From Plecoglossus altivelis (lineage: Eukaryota > Chordata > Actinopteri > Osmeriformes > Plecoglossidae): 64,000 bases of DNA. The position numbers were made by a program, and so were the translations under genes. Under the pieces are notes generated by a model. It was not told the DNA's origin, did not search any database, and was given only the letters and a program-made list of their open reading frames with translations. This document shows, one piece after another, positions 48,001-60,994 of this stretch. Where the stretch lies: assembly GCA_036571765.1 (NCBI GenBank), contig BROE01000003.1:5890570-5954569 (forward strand). The letters are read 5' to 3'. Position 1 is the first letter of the stretch. Each line of letters begins with the position of its first letter.

Positions 48001-50500
48001 AAGGCTGGATGCTATGCTCAAGATGCAAGACATTTTGTGTGCAAAACCTCCATTCGTCATTGTCAGCGGCTCTCTGTTGTCTGGCCACACTGGCCTCCTT
48101 TAGTAGTTCCTCCTCAAATGCTTTTGGGATGAACCATTGACTCCTGTAAAAGGGGTTCCCACTTAGTCATAACTCCATAAAAAGGGTCAATGCACTCAGC
48201 GGGTTGTTAATTACTTCTTTTGAAGTTAAGTATAAACCCCCGTTAACTCACCGTAATGGACTCCTTCCGATGAGGGATGATGTTAGGGACCAAAATTCGG
48301 ATTAAAAGTGTTTTGTACAGAGGAACTTAAAAATGACTTGACTCTTTGCCTTTTATTTGGATAGGAATCGACCACTAGACTAAATGCTGGCCCACTTGAC
48401 CTTTACAAAACTTTGTCTCCCTACTTGAAATCAGGGACTGGATGTAGTGTAATTTGATGACTGGAATTTTCAAACTTCAAGATAGAGAGTCGCACAGAAT
48501 GTATGACTGCGTCTTGGTTGTCAGCTGTAATAGTGCCCACAGGATCCATCTTTGTCAAGTAATCTCCGTACTACAGTAAGTAAACAAGGCCCATGGGTCT
48601 GATGGGAGGGTGTTGATCTTCTTCCAAAGAAGATCGACACCAATTATCACCATTTCGTCACGGTTGGCTCAAAATTTATCAAGGGCAGTGAGCCGTTCGA
48701 TAGATGGATATAAAGAAAGCAGGCTTTTATGAGGTACATGCACGCCAATTACTATTCAGAACCGTGAGGCCAGTGGCCTACAAGATCTCAAAACATACAG
48801 AAAAAGTCAATACAAATCATAAGTAATACCTAACGTCTATAAAATGACCTCCACCCCACTCTCATGTGTCATGTCAGATTGTTCAGGTTGGAGGGAAAAC
48901 TATTTAAATGTCAGGGTGAGTCTGGGGTGGGTATCTATCTGCAAGAGCAAATAAAAGGAGAAATGACTTAGGTTCCCAAGCCTAAACATTTTACATTCAG
49001 GTATAGAGCTGTGCATATGCCAAACAAAATGCTAAAGCACGAGAACTTTTAAAAAGAGTCAATTTTTGCAAATGTTCGCGCGGATTCCATGTGTTTATTT
49101 CAGGAGCAATTAAATCCATATTTATTGGCCAAGCCAGAAGGCAGGAGGCAACATTATTTCCGAATTCAGGTGGAATGCACAGGGCATGATGTAGCGGCTA
49201 GGGTACTAATACGCTAGAAAAATGCTGGAGTCAAATTCAATTACCTCAAGTGGACCAGACTGAAAATGAGTGGGTCTGTTTCAAATTGGTCCCATTTTCA
49301 GCTCACAAAAACACCCATTTAACCGAGCTAAACGTAATATGAGCTCAATCGCTGTGGCCCTGTGATTAAAACTTCCACAGACAAAAGAGCTAACGTGATA
49401 TGTGTAACTCAACGCAGCCATGGCTCCATGTTACAGTATATGGCAAATTATCACCATTTCGTCAATTACCCACTTTCTGAAGGTCAATAGTTCCTGAAGT
49501 ACCTTGTGTGTACGCCGCACATCCTATAGAAATGAGGCTACTGTTTGTGGTTCTCTGTGCTGCAATTCTGCACTCAAACTTGCTCTAAGGCTTTGGAAAC
49601 ATCTTGATTGGCAACACAGTGCCCGAGAAAGCCATGGCAAGTGAAGGCTGTTCATGTAGCATAGCTGAGGGCAACATCCTGTCCATCAGCCAAGACAGGA
49701 ACTATCCATTTTCAGAAAAGATTCTTGGTCAATGAAACCATTCCCACATGCAGCGATGTCCTTTTTTTCTGTCCACATCTGCAAATGGGCATCTTCAGGA
49801 GAGATAAGTGACACCGGCCCGTTTTGAGGAGAGCCGGAGAACATCTACCATGTTGGACGAAAAGGTCAATTACATAATGAGATCAAGGGCCAGCGTGTTT
49901 GCGTGACCTAGTTTTCGAACAAGTGGGCAGACACAGATCTGAAAGCCATTACACATTCTGACAGGTCCAAATGAATGGGCCGCTTCTCTAATACGGAACA
50001 GAGGCATGGGGCTCGGATACTTCAAATGTTTCAAATTCAGTAAAATGGTGACCCCCCTCACCCTACCCCCCCCCCTCCCCAAACCCTCTCTGGAGGTTTT
50101 CAAAAATAAATCCCCAGTCACACACCCCAACCACAGGAAGAATAATGGAGCCTGTCTCCTCAGTGCTCTCCATCCCCAACACGTAAGACAAACTGAAAAA
50201 GTGTTCAGCGCGCTGGTGGGATTAGGTTCCATGTTCTGTGTGCCGGTGTGCTTGTCTTGGTGTGTGTGTGTGTTTGAAAGAGAGAGTACATACTGATGTA
50301 TGTTTCTAGTACGGTGAGTGTGTGCTTTGTGAGACTGCTTGTTGACTGGGTGTCTAGGTGCGTGTGTGTGTGCGTGTGTGTGAGTGTGCGTGCGCAAGTA
50401 TGCTAGCATTTCCTTTGTGTGTTGTAACCTAGATCCTTCATAGAGCCCTATTGTATGACATACATGTGTGTACAGTTGAAACGGACATCTGTTTAATCCA
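48001..50500. other. AT-rich unique intergenic DNA
   Basis: Long repeat-poor stretch with homeobox-type TAAT cores, for example near 49,080-49,160 and 49,320-49,400. A 19-base word recurs at 48,643 and 49,446. It also has a short hairpin at 48,611-48,641. It is a candidate region for conserved non-coding elements; no gene is seen. Confidence 0.4.
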
Positions 50501-51056
50501 TTCCCTTCCTTCTACAGTACATCCCTCATGCCTCTCTATGTCCTTCATACCTCTCTTTCGATCTCTCGCTCTTTCTCTCTCCTTCTCTCCATAAAATCAG
50601 ACTGTCAGCCCCTCTGGAAGGCCACCATTAACAGGCATGCCTTCTCTGGACACCAAATCCCCACATGAACTCAACAAGCCCCCACTTTTATCAAGGAAAA
50701 GCCCCTAACTATACCAACAACCATCCCCACCACTGTTTTCCTCCAGCGAATCTTTCCAAGCACATGCCCCTTTCCCAGAGCCCGCGGCAGACAGAAGGGA
50801 AGCAGTAAAACAAGCGTGTCTTTCCTCTCGTCCAACACGTTTGCGTTCGGAAGGGCGTTTCGTCGGGAGGGTGTGGAGGGAGGAGGAGGGAGGCTGATGG
50901 AGATGGCCACCTGAACAAACCCGTGTGGTCCAGGGCTGACCTCTGAGAAATTTACGGCCCTCTGTCCCCTCCAGGCTGGAGAGACCAGTCTCTAGAGCCA
51001 GAGGAGAGATGGTTTTCTCTCTCTTTCTCTCTCTCTCTTTCTCAATCTTAGTCTAC

Positions 51057-51093
<37 letters not shown>

Positions 51094-54000
51094 TCTCTCA
51101 CTCTCTCTCTCGCTCTGTCCTCTTCCGGACATCTCGTCAGCAGTTTGACCAGATGCGAGGCTTTGCCTCTGTAGATGCAGCCACGGCCTCAGGAGGCGAA
51201 ACTCCTCTGTCGACACTTGTGGCTCGTTTTAGCGCCGCATGGATGACCTTCAAACAGCCTGCCCCATGCTGTTCCTCACGCTGTTCCGTCCATGACTAAC
51301 ATGGAGGACCTGGTGGACCCGGTTGACAACCAAGCTGCATGCAGGTGCTGCTTTGGTGGGACTATAAGCAGAGTGTAAATCCAAACAGCAAACTGCGTGT
51401 AGAAGCGTACAATAAGAATGTTACATGAATGGGACACACTTTACATGGTGGTAGGAAGTGTGCAAAAGTATCTCTCAACTTACTGTCTCTCTGCTGTCTC
51501 TCTTTCTCTTACGCGCTTTCTGTCTCTTTCAGTACATCTCTCTCGCTTTGTCCTCTCTCATTTCTCTCACTTTCTCTTTTTCCCTTTCTTGGTTCTCTCT
51601 TCCACACACACACACACGGATGCATACACATAGAAAAAACTGAGGAATTCTCCACCCAGCAACAGTGAAATCTTGGCAGAGTTTGCCCATCGCCCCGAGT
51701 TAAAGTAAAACCACTGACTACAGACATTCAGTAAATGTGTAAAAATTTCCCTTGACGATGATAAACTGCATTATACCCCCCTTGAGAGAATGGGCAATAA
51801 AGTCAAATGAAGTGTGCGGCAATTTTGTCCTGCTTTGCAGCAGATATTGCAATAATTAATCCAGTCCTTGCACGCTTCTCTGCCATGGTATACCACTCAG
51901 CTGGCCAAGACAATCTCATCTTAGAGGACTTGAATTCTTCGCCTGGCTTGTTTCTTTCCTCTTCCGCCTGTCTCGTGTCTCTCCTGGTTTGCCTCTCTCC
52001 CTCCCAGACTCTCAGGATGATCGAGGCGTACACGTTTAAGATGGAAAGTGACTCCAATTGCATTTATGAGAAAAGCCGTTTCACAGAACGTTTTCTTAGC
52101 TGTTAGAAGCTGTTTTTGTTGAAATTCCAACCTAGTTTTCAAGGTAAAGCAAAAACAACATTCCTCGTGCTCCAAGAATGCATACTTGGACATGTGCCGT
52201 CAACAAGACAATGTTCAAACCGTGAATTGAGGTCAACTTTCTGGCAAGTCAATGTAAACAAACTCTCGTACTGCACACTGAACACTGATTGAAAGAGCCT
52301 GAAACCTGGACCGAATAGCCCCCTAGATGTTTCTCTGAGGTCACTACAGTAAACTACGTTGTCCACAATACCTGTGGTGTGGATTTGGACAGAGTGAATT
52401 TGGACATGTTTACTGTAGAGCTGATCAGCAGGTTTGATGCGGCCACTGTGGACAAGTGAGGGGGAAATGACGGATAAATGCAGTCACCACCATCTAATGA
52501 GGTGGTTTCACTGCAGCAGCTAGCCCTATCCTGTAACATACACATACACTCTCTCAACCTAGCCTGCCACACACACTCACTCTCAGCCTGCAACATACAC
52601 ATTCTCAGCCCGGCCTGCAGCCCGCACACACACTCAGCTTAGCTTGCAACACACAAACACACACACTCAGCCTGCAACACAAGCACAATGGCAACCTAGC
52701 CTGCAGCACACTCACTCTTTTTCAGCCTGCAACACACACACTCAGCCTTGCCTGTAATTCAGATGCCGCTCATTCCCGCTCTCCAGGCCAGCTTGCGTCA
52801 CGCGTGCGTCGGTCCACACCAGCACCACAGCCCGCAGCTCTGGGAAGCATGTTGACAGTTCTCAGCACAGTGAGTCTGTCCGGTGGGCTGTCACTCAAAG
52901 TGGCAGTGTGTGGGTTTTTGGAAATGGCTGAGAATGCCTCAGAGGAAATGAATGGTTTTTCACCAGGAGTCCGGCGTCGAATTTGCTAGAGAGCATTTCC
53001 GCGACACCTCTCTACTCCACTAACTCTCCGCTGTCAGTCGTTTCTCTGTCACGCAAACACACTGACTTTTAAATGCACGCGCACACATGCATTACAGTGA
53101 GTAGGCCTCTACCTCACTGTCAGTTAGAGTCAGTCAGTGTGTCCAGGCCTCCTCTCTCTTGGCGGTGCCCCCAGCTCTTCCCTATAATGGTTAAACAGCA
53201 TGCTCATGCCATGCCATGCTAGTTAATGACAGGCTGGGGTTATTCCACTGAAGTAGCAGTTTTCAGATTCAGCAGGGAGACAGAAGAGGCCTTGTAGCTA
53301 CCCCTAATCCTGAGCACTGAGGGTGTGTGAGGACATAGTCTGCACACACTCAAGAGTGTCACGTACGCCCAAACACACACTGCCAGTATTATATATATAT
53401 ATATGTCTGATTCCAACTCTGGGATTTTGTAGACACACACGGTGCTTTGAGAGCGTGCACATGAGCAGGTATACGTGCAGCACATCCAAACACACACGCA
53501 CTGAACCACCAACCAGCTTGAGTTTGTTTTCACCAGTTTTCATTCAATAGATCCTCCACCGATCTTGGTGATAGTGCTGATAGGGGTATCTCTTTCCAGC
53601 TTGGAATCTGCTCCTATTTTACGCGAGATATAGAAGATTAACACCAGCTTGTTGTCTAGGGGGAACACAGTCACCATGCTGTGGTCTCTGAGATCTCAGG
53701 AGGATTTCACATGGCTGTTGCTTCTCATTTAGCATTCATGCTAATGCCGTTTGACACATCCATATAAAGCATATTTCGACCACCTTTTCTGCACTTGTAA
53801 GACCAGGCCAAGTGACCATAAATGAACCCTCACAAACAGCCCTACAGGTCTGTCAATCTGTCTGTCTGGATGCAGGTTGAAATGAGGCTTGTGTCCTGGG
53901 TGGTTTGTCTGCTGGCATGAAGTCTGCATGACTGTGGTCTGCACACTCTGCTAGACAGTAAACAAAGAACAGCAAGAGTTTCTGAAAACACCGGGGAGAA

Positions 54001-54600
54001 TGGAGAGGGTTTTGTTTGACTTGGAACCGTTTGTTTGGCCGTACGGCCCCGTTATTAGGATAGTAAACTTCCGAGGCTAAGCCGGAATGCGGACCACATG
54101 TTGGTGGCTTTTACCTCCCCCACGGGACATCTATAGTGTAAGTGGACTCCGATCTAGTCCCACCATGAGACGAGTCAAGGTTGAGGGTGTTCAAAGGAGA
54201 CCAGCATCCATCATTTCAGCACCAGGCCAGTATAGCGGTGTTGGGGGGGTGTTGGGCTTCCCAATGGAGGCGAAGGGGAGGGACAGGGGGGTGATAGGTC
54301 CTGACACGGGGTTCCTCAATGTGGAGATATCCGGTTCTCACCCCTTGGCTAGCTTGATAGCACCACCCTCACTCCCCCTTCGCTTCCCCAAGTATAGCCT
54401 AAGGGGAGGAAGAGGAGGGAAGAATGTGCCTTTTCATCAGGACTGGCGCAGCATGGATATTTCAAACAGGCAACATGTTTCCGACGTGCCAACCTTTCAC
54501 AAAGGGAGAGGTGTGTGGGTGAGGAGACAAGAGGGGAGAGAGACAGGGAGGGTGCGGGAGGGCAAAGCTGTGAGACTATAGATGAGATCTACGATTAGAG
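50501..54600. other. Intergenic region
   Basis: CT tracts at 51,010-51,120 and 51,480-51,600, a degenerate CAGCCTGCAACACAC repeat at 52,530-52,755, and otherwise unique DNA. An open frame of 164 codons at 54,087-54,581 has no recognisable domain. Confidence 0.5.
52530..52755. repeat. Degenerate minisatellite, CAGCCTGCAACACACAC type
   Basis: At least six copies of CAGCCTGCAACAYACAC or variants (AGCTTGCAACACAC, AGCCTGCAGCACAC), separated by ACTC-rich spacers of variable length. Confidence 0.8.
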
Positions 54601-57600
54601 TTTAGCCTCCAGGCTACGCCACCTTGACTTGACAAGCTGGGCCCCATTTGCGGTTGGGGCCGTGACGGTTGTTTTGTACAACCCTATCTGACCATATCTG
54701 CCTGTCGCCATGCCAACTGACAGAATAAGCACAAGCCCACGTCCCATCTCCTGTAAAAAGTGAAGCCCTAGGAGCGAGCTTGTGTGTGTATGCACGTGTG
54801 TGTTGAAGTGCTTGTTTGTGTAGGTGCGTGTGTGTGTGTGACCATCTCAATGGCAAGGTGTGCCTTTGGACATACCAGGAATTCCAAGTTAGCAATAAAG
54901 TCAAATTGAAGAGGGGTTAAGTTGAGATGTGCAGAGTGATTGCTGGGCAGTGTGGACCAGGAGGCTGGGCGAGGCGTCTGGGGAGGGTTAAGATGATGAG
55001 AGGTGGGGATCTAGCCTTAAGGGGCTGTAGACAGAGTAAGAGTGAAGGCTTTACGGTCAGGTCCACCTGAAGGAGGGACTGCTCCAATTCTAGACTCATT
55101 CATCCAGTCAGACTCATTGGAAAACAAATACATGTCCCTGCCAAACCCACTAAACAGCTGGGTTTACTGCAGTTAGGTAAAAGGAACTTTCATTATTTTA
55201 TTTTTTTCATACAACAGACGTCTGCTAGTTGGTGTTGATTTTGAATGGCATTTCTGCCAGAAAAAATGGTTGTGGTGTTGTTGGCTATGCGTGACGGGTA
55301 GCCTCAATGTCCTCATTGAATCTCAGCGTTGTTTTGATCTAAAGTTTCGTTCGCAATGCTGGTGAAGACCTCCGAGAACAAGGATGGATCAATCAGAGAT
55401 CAGACAGGAGCAACTTTAAATATATTGGCTCCAAAAATTCAGACAGAACACATGGTGCCTTATACTTCAGACATCACCTACTTGTCTATCACCTCAGGCT
55501 CAGAACAATAATCTTTTGGCAGCACTACCCTCCAATCCAATCTCTGTGGTGTTGATGTGGAGGGATGTCTAGTGATCCAATGAATAGAGCGGGATGGCTG
55601 TAGTTTAGTGGTAGAACATTTGACTACAAATAAAGAGGTTACAGGTTTTAATCCTTTCCTGCACATTGCTTTGGCTAAAAGCCATATACAATATTCGTAT
55701 CATGACATGGCAAACCAATTTTGTAGAACCTTATCCATGGGCCACCATAACATTGCTTTCCTCAAGTTGAAAGTATTAGACTAAACAACCAGATACCGCA
55801 GGAGGTGTGATAGTGTCTTTAGTAGACAAGTTCGAATGCAAATTAGTTTCTCTTGTCTCCCGCCCCCCTCCTCTGTCTAGTGATGTAGAACAGTTCGGGG
55901 ACTCGTTAAACCTGAACACTATACCAATCAAATTCATTTAGACACAATAAACGACTCTCGCAGATTCTCTCGGGACAGAGCCAGCTGAGACCCGCAGAGG
56001 AGAGCAGGGGTCACCTAGAACTGGATGCTACGCTGTCGCTCATGCTGTAATCCGGACCGTGTCTACAGAAAAGACTTGGAAAGAACAGTGTCATGTCCCA
56101 CACCGATAAGTGGATTTTGTACAAAATAGAACACAATGGGAGCTCTATGTAGTTCGTTTCAATGTAAATATTGAATCGTTTCTCCTCAGTGAAACCCACA
56201 CTGCTTTACTCATGATGGCTTCTTCTGTTAGTCCAGCTGAGGCTCTGTTTCATTGTTCTTTTGATGTACAGTGCTGTGTTTGCCCTCTCACGCACACAAC
56301 CTCTGTTGTGGCCAAGACATGGGAATCAGACGAAGCCAAAAATAACCCTTGAGTTTCCCCCAGCTTTCAATAACACAACTATTTCCGAAGCGACTTAGTG
56401 GCCACAGGCGGGTGTTACCGCCTGACGGACATGCCTGCGTTCTGCGTCTCAGCAAACATCTGGAGACCTCGCAGAACCGTTCAAACTCTGGGGGTGTTCG
56501 AGAACAGCCCCATATTGGAAATGCCAACAGAGAGGCCCTTTGTCTCGCAGTCCAATCGGCTCTCAGGCAAACCTTCTGTACGTGGAGAGAGGGCGGCCAT
56601 TTTGCTCCTGGAGGGCTGTCAGTCTGTGTTCAGGAGGCCTCAACTACACCTCAGGACAGTTTAATGTGAGCCAGATGGTCTCTGCTCTGGGGGAAATATA
56701 GATCTCATAATTACCATCAATTGACCAATTCATTTGAGACCTCGTTTAACATTGTTTCTGAGAAACTGCAATCCAGAGCACGATCCATGGTTGTATATGT
56801 GTGTGTGCTTGTGTGTACATGCTCGCGTAAGTGTATGTGTGCATTCATAAAGGCCAGATCGCACTCAGAATAATAAATCAAAAGAGGCTGGTAGCCCTTA
56901 GTTCATGTTGGGCCCCTTGTTTTACTGAGAAAATTGGCACACGACATGAACCTTGATTGGTCGTGGGCTGGGCTTGAGTGTGTTTAGATTTGAGCGAGCG
57001 CATTCAGCTCACAGATGGTGGTGATCGTGCTGCAACAACGGCAGCCAGTGGGCTTGTAAGGACGCTCTGTGATTCTCACTGCCTGCTCTGGATAGGGCCA
57101 AAGAACACTGGGCTGGCCAACATTAAAGCTCTGGGATTCACAGTTAAGGCTGGATGAAGGCTGAGGCCCTTGCTTTAACTAGCAGGACATCGGAGAAGAG
57201 GTCCTCGATAACTAGATAGATATGCTGCCATGAAGGAAGGAAGGAAGGAAGGAAGGATGGAATAATGTGCAAAAAATTGGGGAAAAAAGAAAAAGGTGTA
57301 CAAGAGACAGGAATGAAAAAAGGAATTGAAGGAAAGGAAGGACATGGACTGAAAGGAGAAAAGACAGAAAAGGCCCATTTTACTGGCTGAAGATGAAATG
57401 AAGGGCTTGTGTACAAAGGGATTCCAAGCATGCCAGTGTAGAAGGAGAATGCCCCGTGGCCAGGTAGCAGGGGATGTGTGTGTGTGTGTGTGTGTATGTG
57501 TGCGTATGGGGGCCAGGTAGCCCACAAAAATATCTTTACTCTCCAGCCTTCCTAATAACTCTGCTTATCACAGCTGGCACACAGCTGCTGCTCCATGCAT

Positions 57601-60600
57601 CTCTCCCTCTTAACCACTGGCACAGGTATTTATGTCCAGTCCCATAAACTAAACCTCAGGATGTGTGTGTGTATGTGTGTGTGTGAGTGTGTTTGACTTT
57701 CTCTTTTTGTTTGAGTCATAAGTTGAGGTTTTCCACTCTGAACAACTCAAAGTGATTAGTTTAGCATCTGTTTGTCCCGACCGTATGCAACATAAACAAG
57801 GGAGGTGACTTTTTCTTTTGGTCTGGCGGGTGACATCACCGTTTCCTTGGGTGTCATACCGTCACATGGTCCTGGTTGAGGATGGGAGTGGAGCTCTGCT
57901 CATGTTCCCTGTCACCCCCATCTGCTTACCATAAGACGCGCTGTCCCCCCCCCAGGACAGCTTGCATCAGACACACACGCAAACAAAGGCACACGCTCAC
58001 ACACACACAGACGTGCACACGCACGCTCCCCAGCTGACAGGCGAAACCACAGCGGAAAAACGAGTGAGGAGCTGGTGAGTTTGGGACAGAGATGAAACCA
58101 ACCAGTCAGAGAGGGAAGGAAGACAGCGTTTAGGAGGAGATCGGGGTCACATGTGCTTGTGGGAGAAGAAGAACGTCACCCCCCCACCCCCCTTCCCCCT
58201 TGGATCCCAAGCAGAGAAATCCTCTCTGCCTGCTGACAGTACTGTGTCATCTCTGGTGGTGGCAGACACAGATGGGATGGAGTCCAATTGGATCAGGAAG
58301 GATTTTTTGAGGGTTTATGCTTGTGCGTCTATGTCTGAGAACACACACACTTGTGAACACACACTTGTACGTTGTGTGCGAGGCTAGTAAGCTGCAGTGT
58401 CAGCTAGATGAACATCTGCCCCCCCCTATAATGAATTGAGTCATTTGATCACAGAGATCCTCACTGAGTAGCCTATTATTCGAAATGATGCCTTTGGACA
58501 TTCCTTCATCTTCTCCAGCCCATTAAAATCATAATCACACGCATAATTTGATAGGGGAAGGCTATAACGTCTTAAATTGTTTGAGGAAAATTATGTTGGA
58601 TGGTAAACGTGTCATTCAAGCAAAGCTGCTATTTTGTAACGAGTTCTGACAAACACACTTCCAAAACAGGGTGAGGCTTCGTACTCCGGGACACAGACTT
58701 CAAAGATGTGAATGGTGTAAGCTATTATCCTGTGATGAGGAGATCCGGTGAGTGATCGTAACCTCTTCCTGCATAAACACACAAACAAGAGCGTCGACAA
58801 GACTGCGAAACTGTTAAGCAAGGCCAGTTTTCCCAAAATGCACCTTGCATATGTGCCCAAATAAAGCAGAGTGTGGTGTGCTATGTGGTGTGTTATGTCA
58901 CTGTTCCTAGAACAGAGATGGCACCATGCTAGGAGGACTACCTCATGTATAATTGGCAGCACGTGTAGTGTTGTTTCTAGGCCTGCGGTACGCCTGACTT
59001 TTACCATAATTATTTTGTGACGTTTGATGCATTAAGAATCATCAACTTTCAAATGCACTTTGTTTGAAGTCAACTTCTTTGCACACCACTCTCAAAAGAC
59101 AAATGATTTTTTACCCCCTCCCTTCACCTGCCAACATTCCCAGAGCATTCTAGCTCCCGGCAAATCCTGGTAAAGCCTTGAGGATCTTGCCACTCCCAGT
59201 CAGGTGTCTCCAACCTCCCTCCCATCACATCTGTCCACACAGAGATAAGTGAGGGGCTGGGTCTCTCTGTCGAGCCCGGCTCAGCCAGGATGTTTGGGAA
59301 CGCTCCGAGGCTCGTTTTCACCCCCTGTTCTCTCCCAGAGTTCTGACCCAACATGCATCACAGCTACTAAAGGATGTCCGCAGTAGAACGCCAGCAGGCA
59401 TTCGGAGCGGGGAGGATGAGAGCGAGCCGATGGGAATAGGCGTAGCGAACGGGACATTCCAGGAGTCAGTCATGCCTGGAACCCCGAGAGACGGTATCTC
59501 CCAGGGTGATCCGATTGGAAGACGGAATGAGGAGAGGGATCAAGATTGACAATGGTTCGCTTGAGGATCTCAAACACATTTGCACCTCAATGCTGACGTC
59601 GTAAAAAAAGTGCTTTTCGGAACGACGCTGAAGTGAGTCGCGCAAGTTCACGGAGAGAACGTGTTTGTCTGACACACTGCTCGAGTGCTGTGATTTAAGA
59701 GCCCTCGCCAACACTCGCCAACGCGCAAAACACCTTGGCCGTATCTGCGTTAACCCTGGGAGCCAAATTTGAAGTGTCGGGAAGTGATGAGTACAGTGCA
59801 GGTTACTCCCCACTCTATAATCACGTCGATGACACACCCCTGTAATTCTCATCCGACACACTTAACGCCCCATCTCACCTCCAAGGCTGGCATAGACACG
59901 CCACGCCGAGAAATGTGCATTCCTCCACTCCCCCCTTGAAAGAATAAAGAGTGTGGTTTTATGACTATCCCGCGCGCATTTGTGTGTGAACTTGTGTTCT
60001 GTGTGTGTGCTTACGCATGGGCGTGTGTGAGAGAGAGAATTTAAGTATATTTGGCGTTGCATGTCCACATTGTGCGTTACTTTGAAAAAGACAACCCAAA
60101 ATATATAAGTGAAAGTAATCCAAACAATCAATACCAGCATGTGCCGCTCTGTCCACAGGAACAGCAGTGATATTATTCTTGATGTTGTGGATTTAGAAGG
60201 GCTCAGAGAGGATCAGGACTTTAGACTGTTTTTACAGGTTTACATGGGTCGCTTGGAAACTGGCAGGAAGAACGGGACCCCAGAACATACTGTACCTGCT
60301 CTTGTTCCAAACAGCAAATAAACTTGAAAACGTTGTATCCCTTTCATCCAGTATCACATATACCACGTAGCTTCCATGGGCTCTGGAGCAGCCAGCCAGT
60401 TTAATAGAGATGAAATCCCTCCCACATGGCGTCCTTATCAGGCTCATCCAGGAGGCTTCCCGAAAACCAGGTGGGTGTGCCAGCACGCCTCCACCACAGT
60501 CTTTATCTGCTCCAAAAGGAAGGCATCCCTGTCTTAACGAGCAGGCTCGTTGTGCCCCTGCAAAGCATCTTGGAAAGATGGACACACAAATGAAACCAGA

Positions 60601-60903
60601 TACAAAAATTGAATCGTGTTTTACATTCTTATTGACCCAGTGAGTTAGGGTCAGGGTCACTAAATGTTTATGTTTTAGTGGGTTCGTAAGATTATTATTT
60701 GTGCACAGTATTGCAGCTGAGGTGATGATACCTTGCACAGTGGTTAGTAAATGCAAACCCTTTCTTCAATTCTGACCACCAAATACTGTTATACACAGTT
60801 TTAGAATCACGCTCTCAATTTAATTTACAACCTTCTCTTCAGATGTACTTGAAGGCATTTTACTTTATTGTGACAGTGACAAAGACATACAGAAAGTGCA
60901 TGG

Positions 60904-60904
<1 letters not shown>
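54601..60904. other. Intergenic region
   Basis: Unique DNA with scattered GT/CA tracts (54,780-54,840; 57,476-57,500; 57,660-57,690; 57,960-58,020), a GGAA tetranucleotide run (57,234-57,257) and the SINE at 55.6 kb. There is no supported gene. Confidence 0.5.
55590..55690 (+). mobile_element. tRNA-Cys-derived SINE
   Basis: GGCTGTAGTTTAGTGGTAGA, then ACATTTGACTACAAATAAAG, then AGGTTACAGGTTTTAATCC follow tRNA-Cys from D arm to T arm. The anticodon position reads ACA rather than GCA. The element continues TTTCCTGCACATTGCTTTGG and CTAAAAGCC, sharing TTTCCTGCAC and the tail with the minus-strand copy at 28176-28288, so both belong to one family. Confidence 0.8.

Positions 60905-60992
<88 letters not shown>
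60905..60992. repeat. (GA)n microsatellite
   Basis: About 88 bp of AG dinucleotides with two interruptions. Confidence 0.95.

Positions 60993-60994
<2 letters not shown>

Noticed and set aside
48611..48641. Small hairpin GTGTTGATCTTCT / AGAAGATCGACAC
   Set aside because: 13-base arms with one mismatch and a 5-base loop; too short to separate from chance, and no gene end for it to terminate.
54087..54581. 164-codon open frame on the plus strand
   Set aside because: No start context, splice structure or protein family that I can see; GC-rich sequence makes such a length plausible by chance.
59466..59861. 131-codon open frame on the minus strand
   Set aside because: No recognisable motif and no neighbouring exons.
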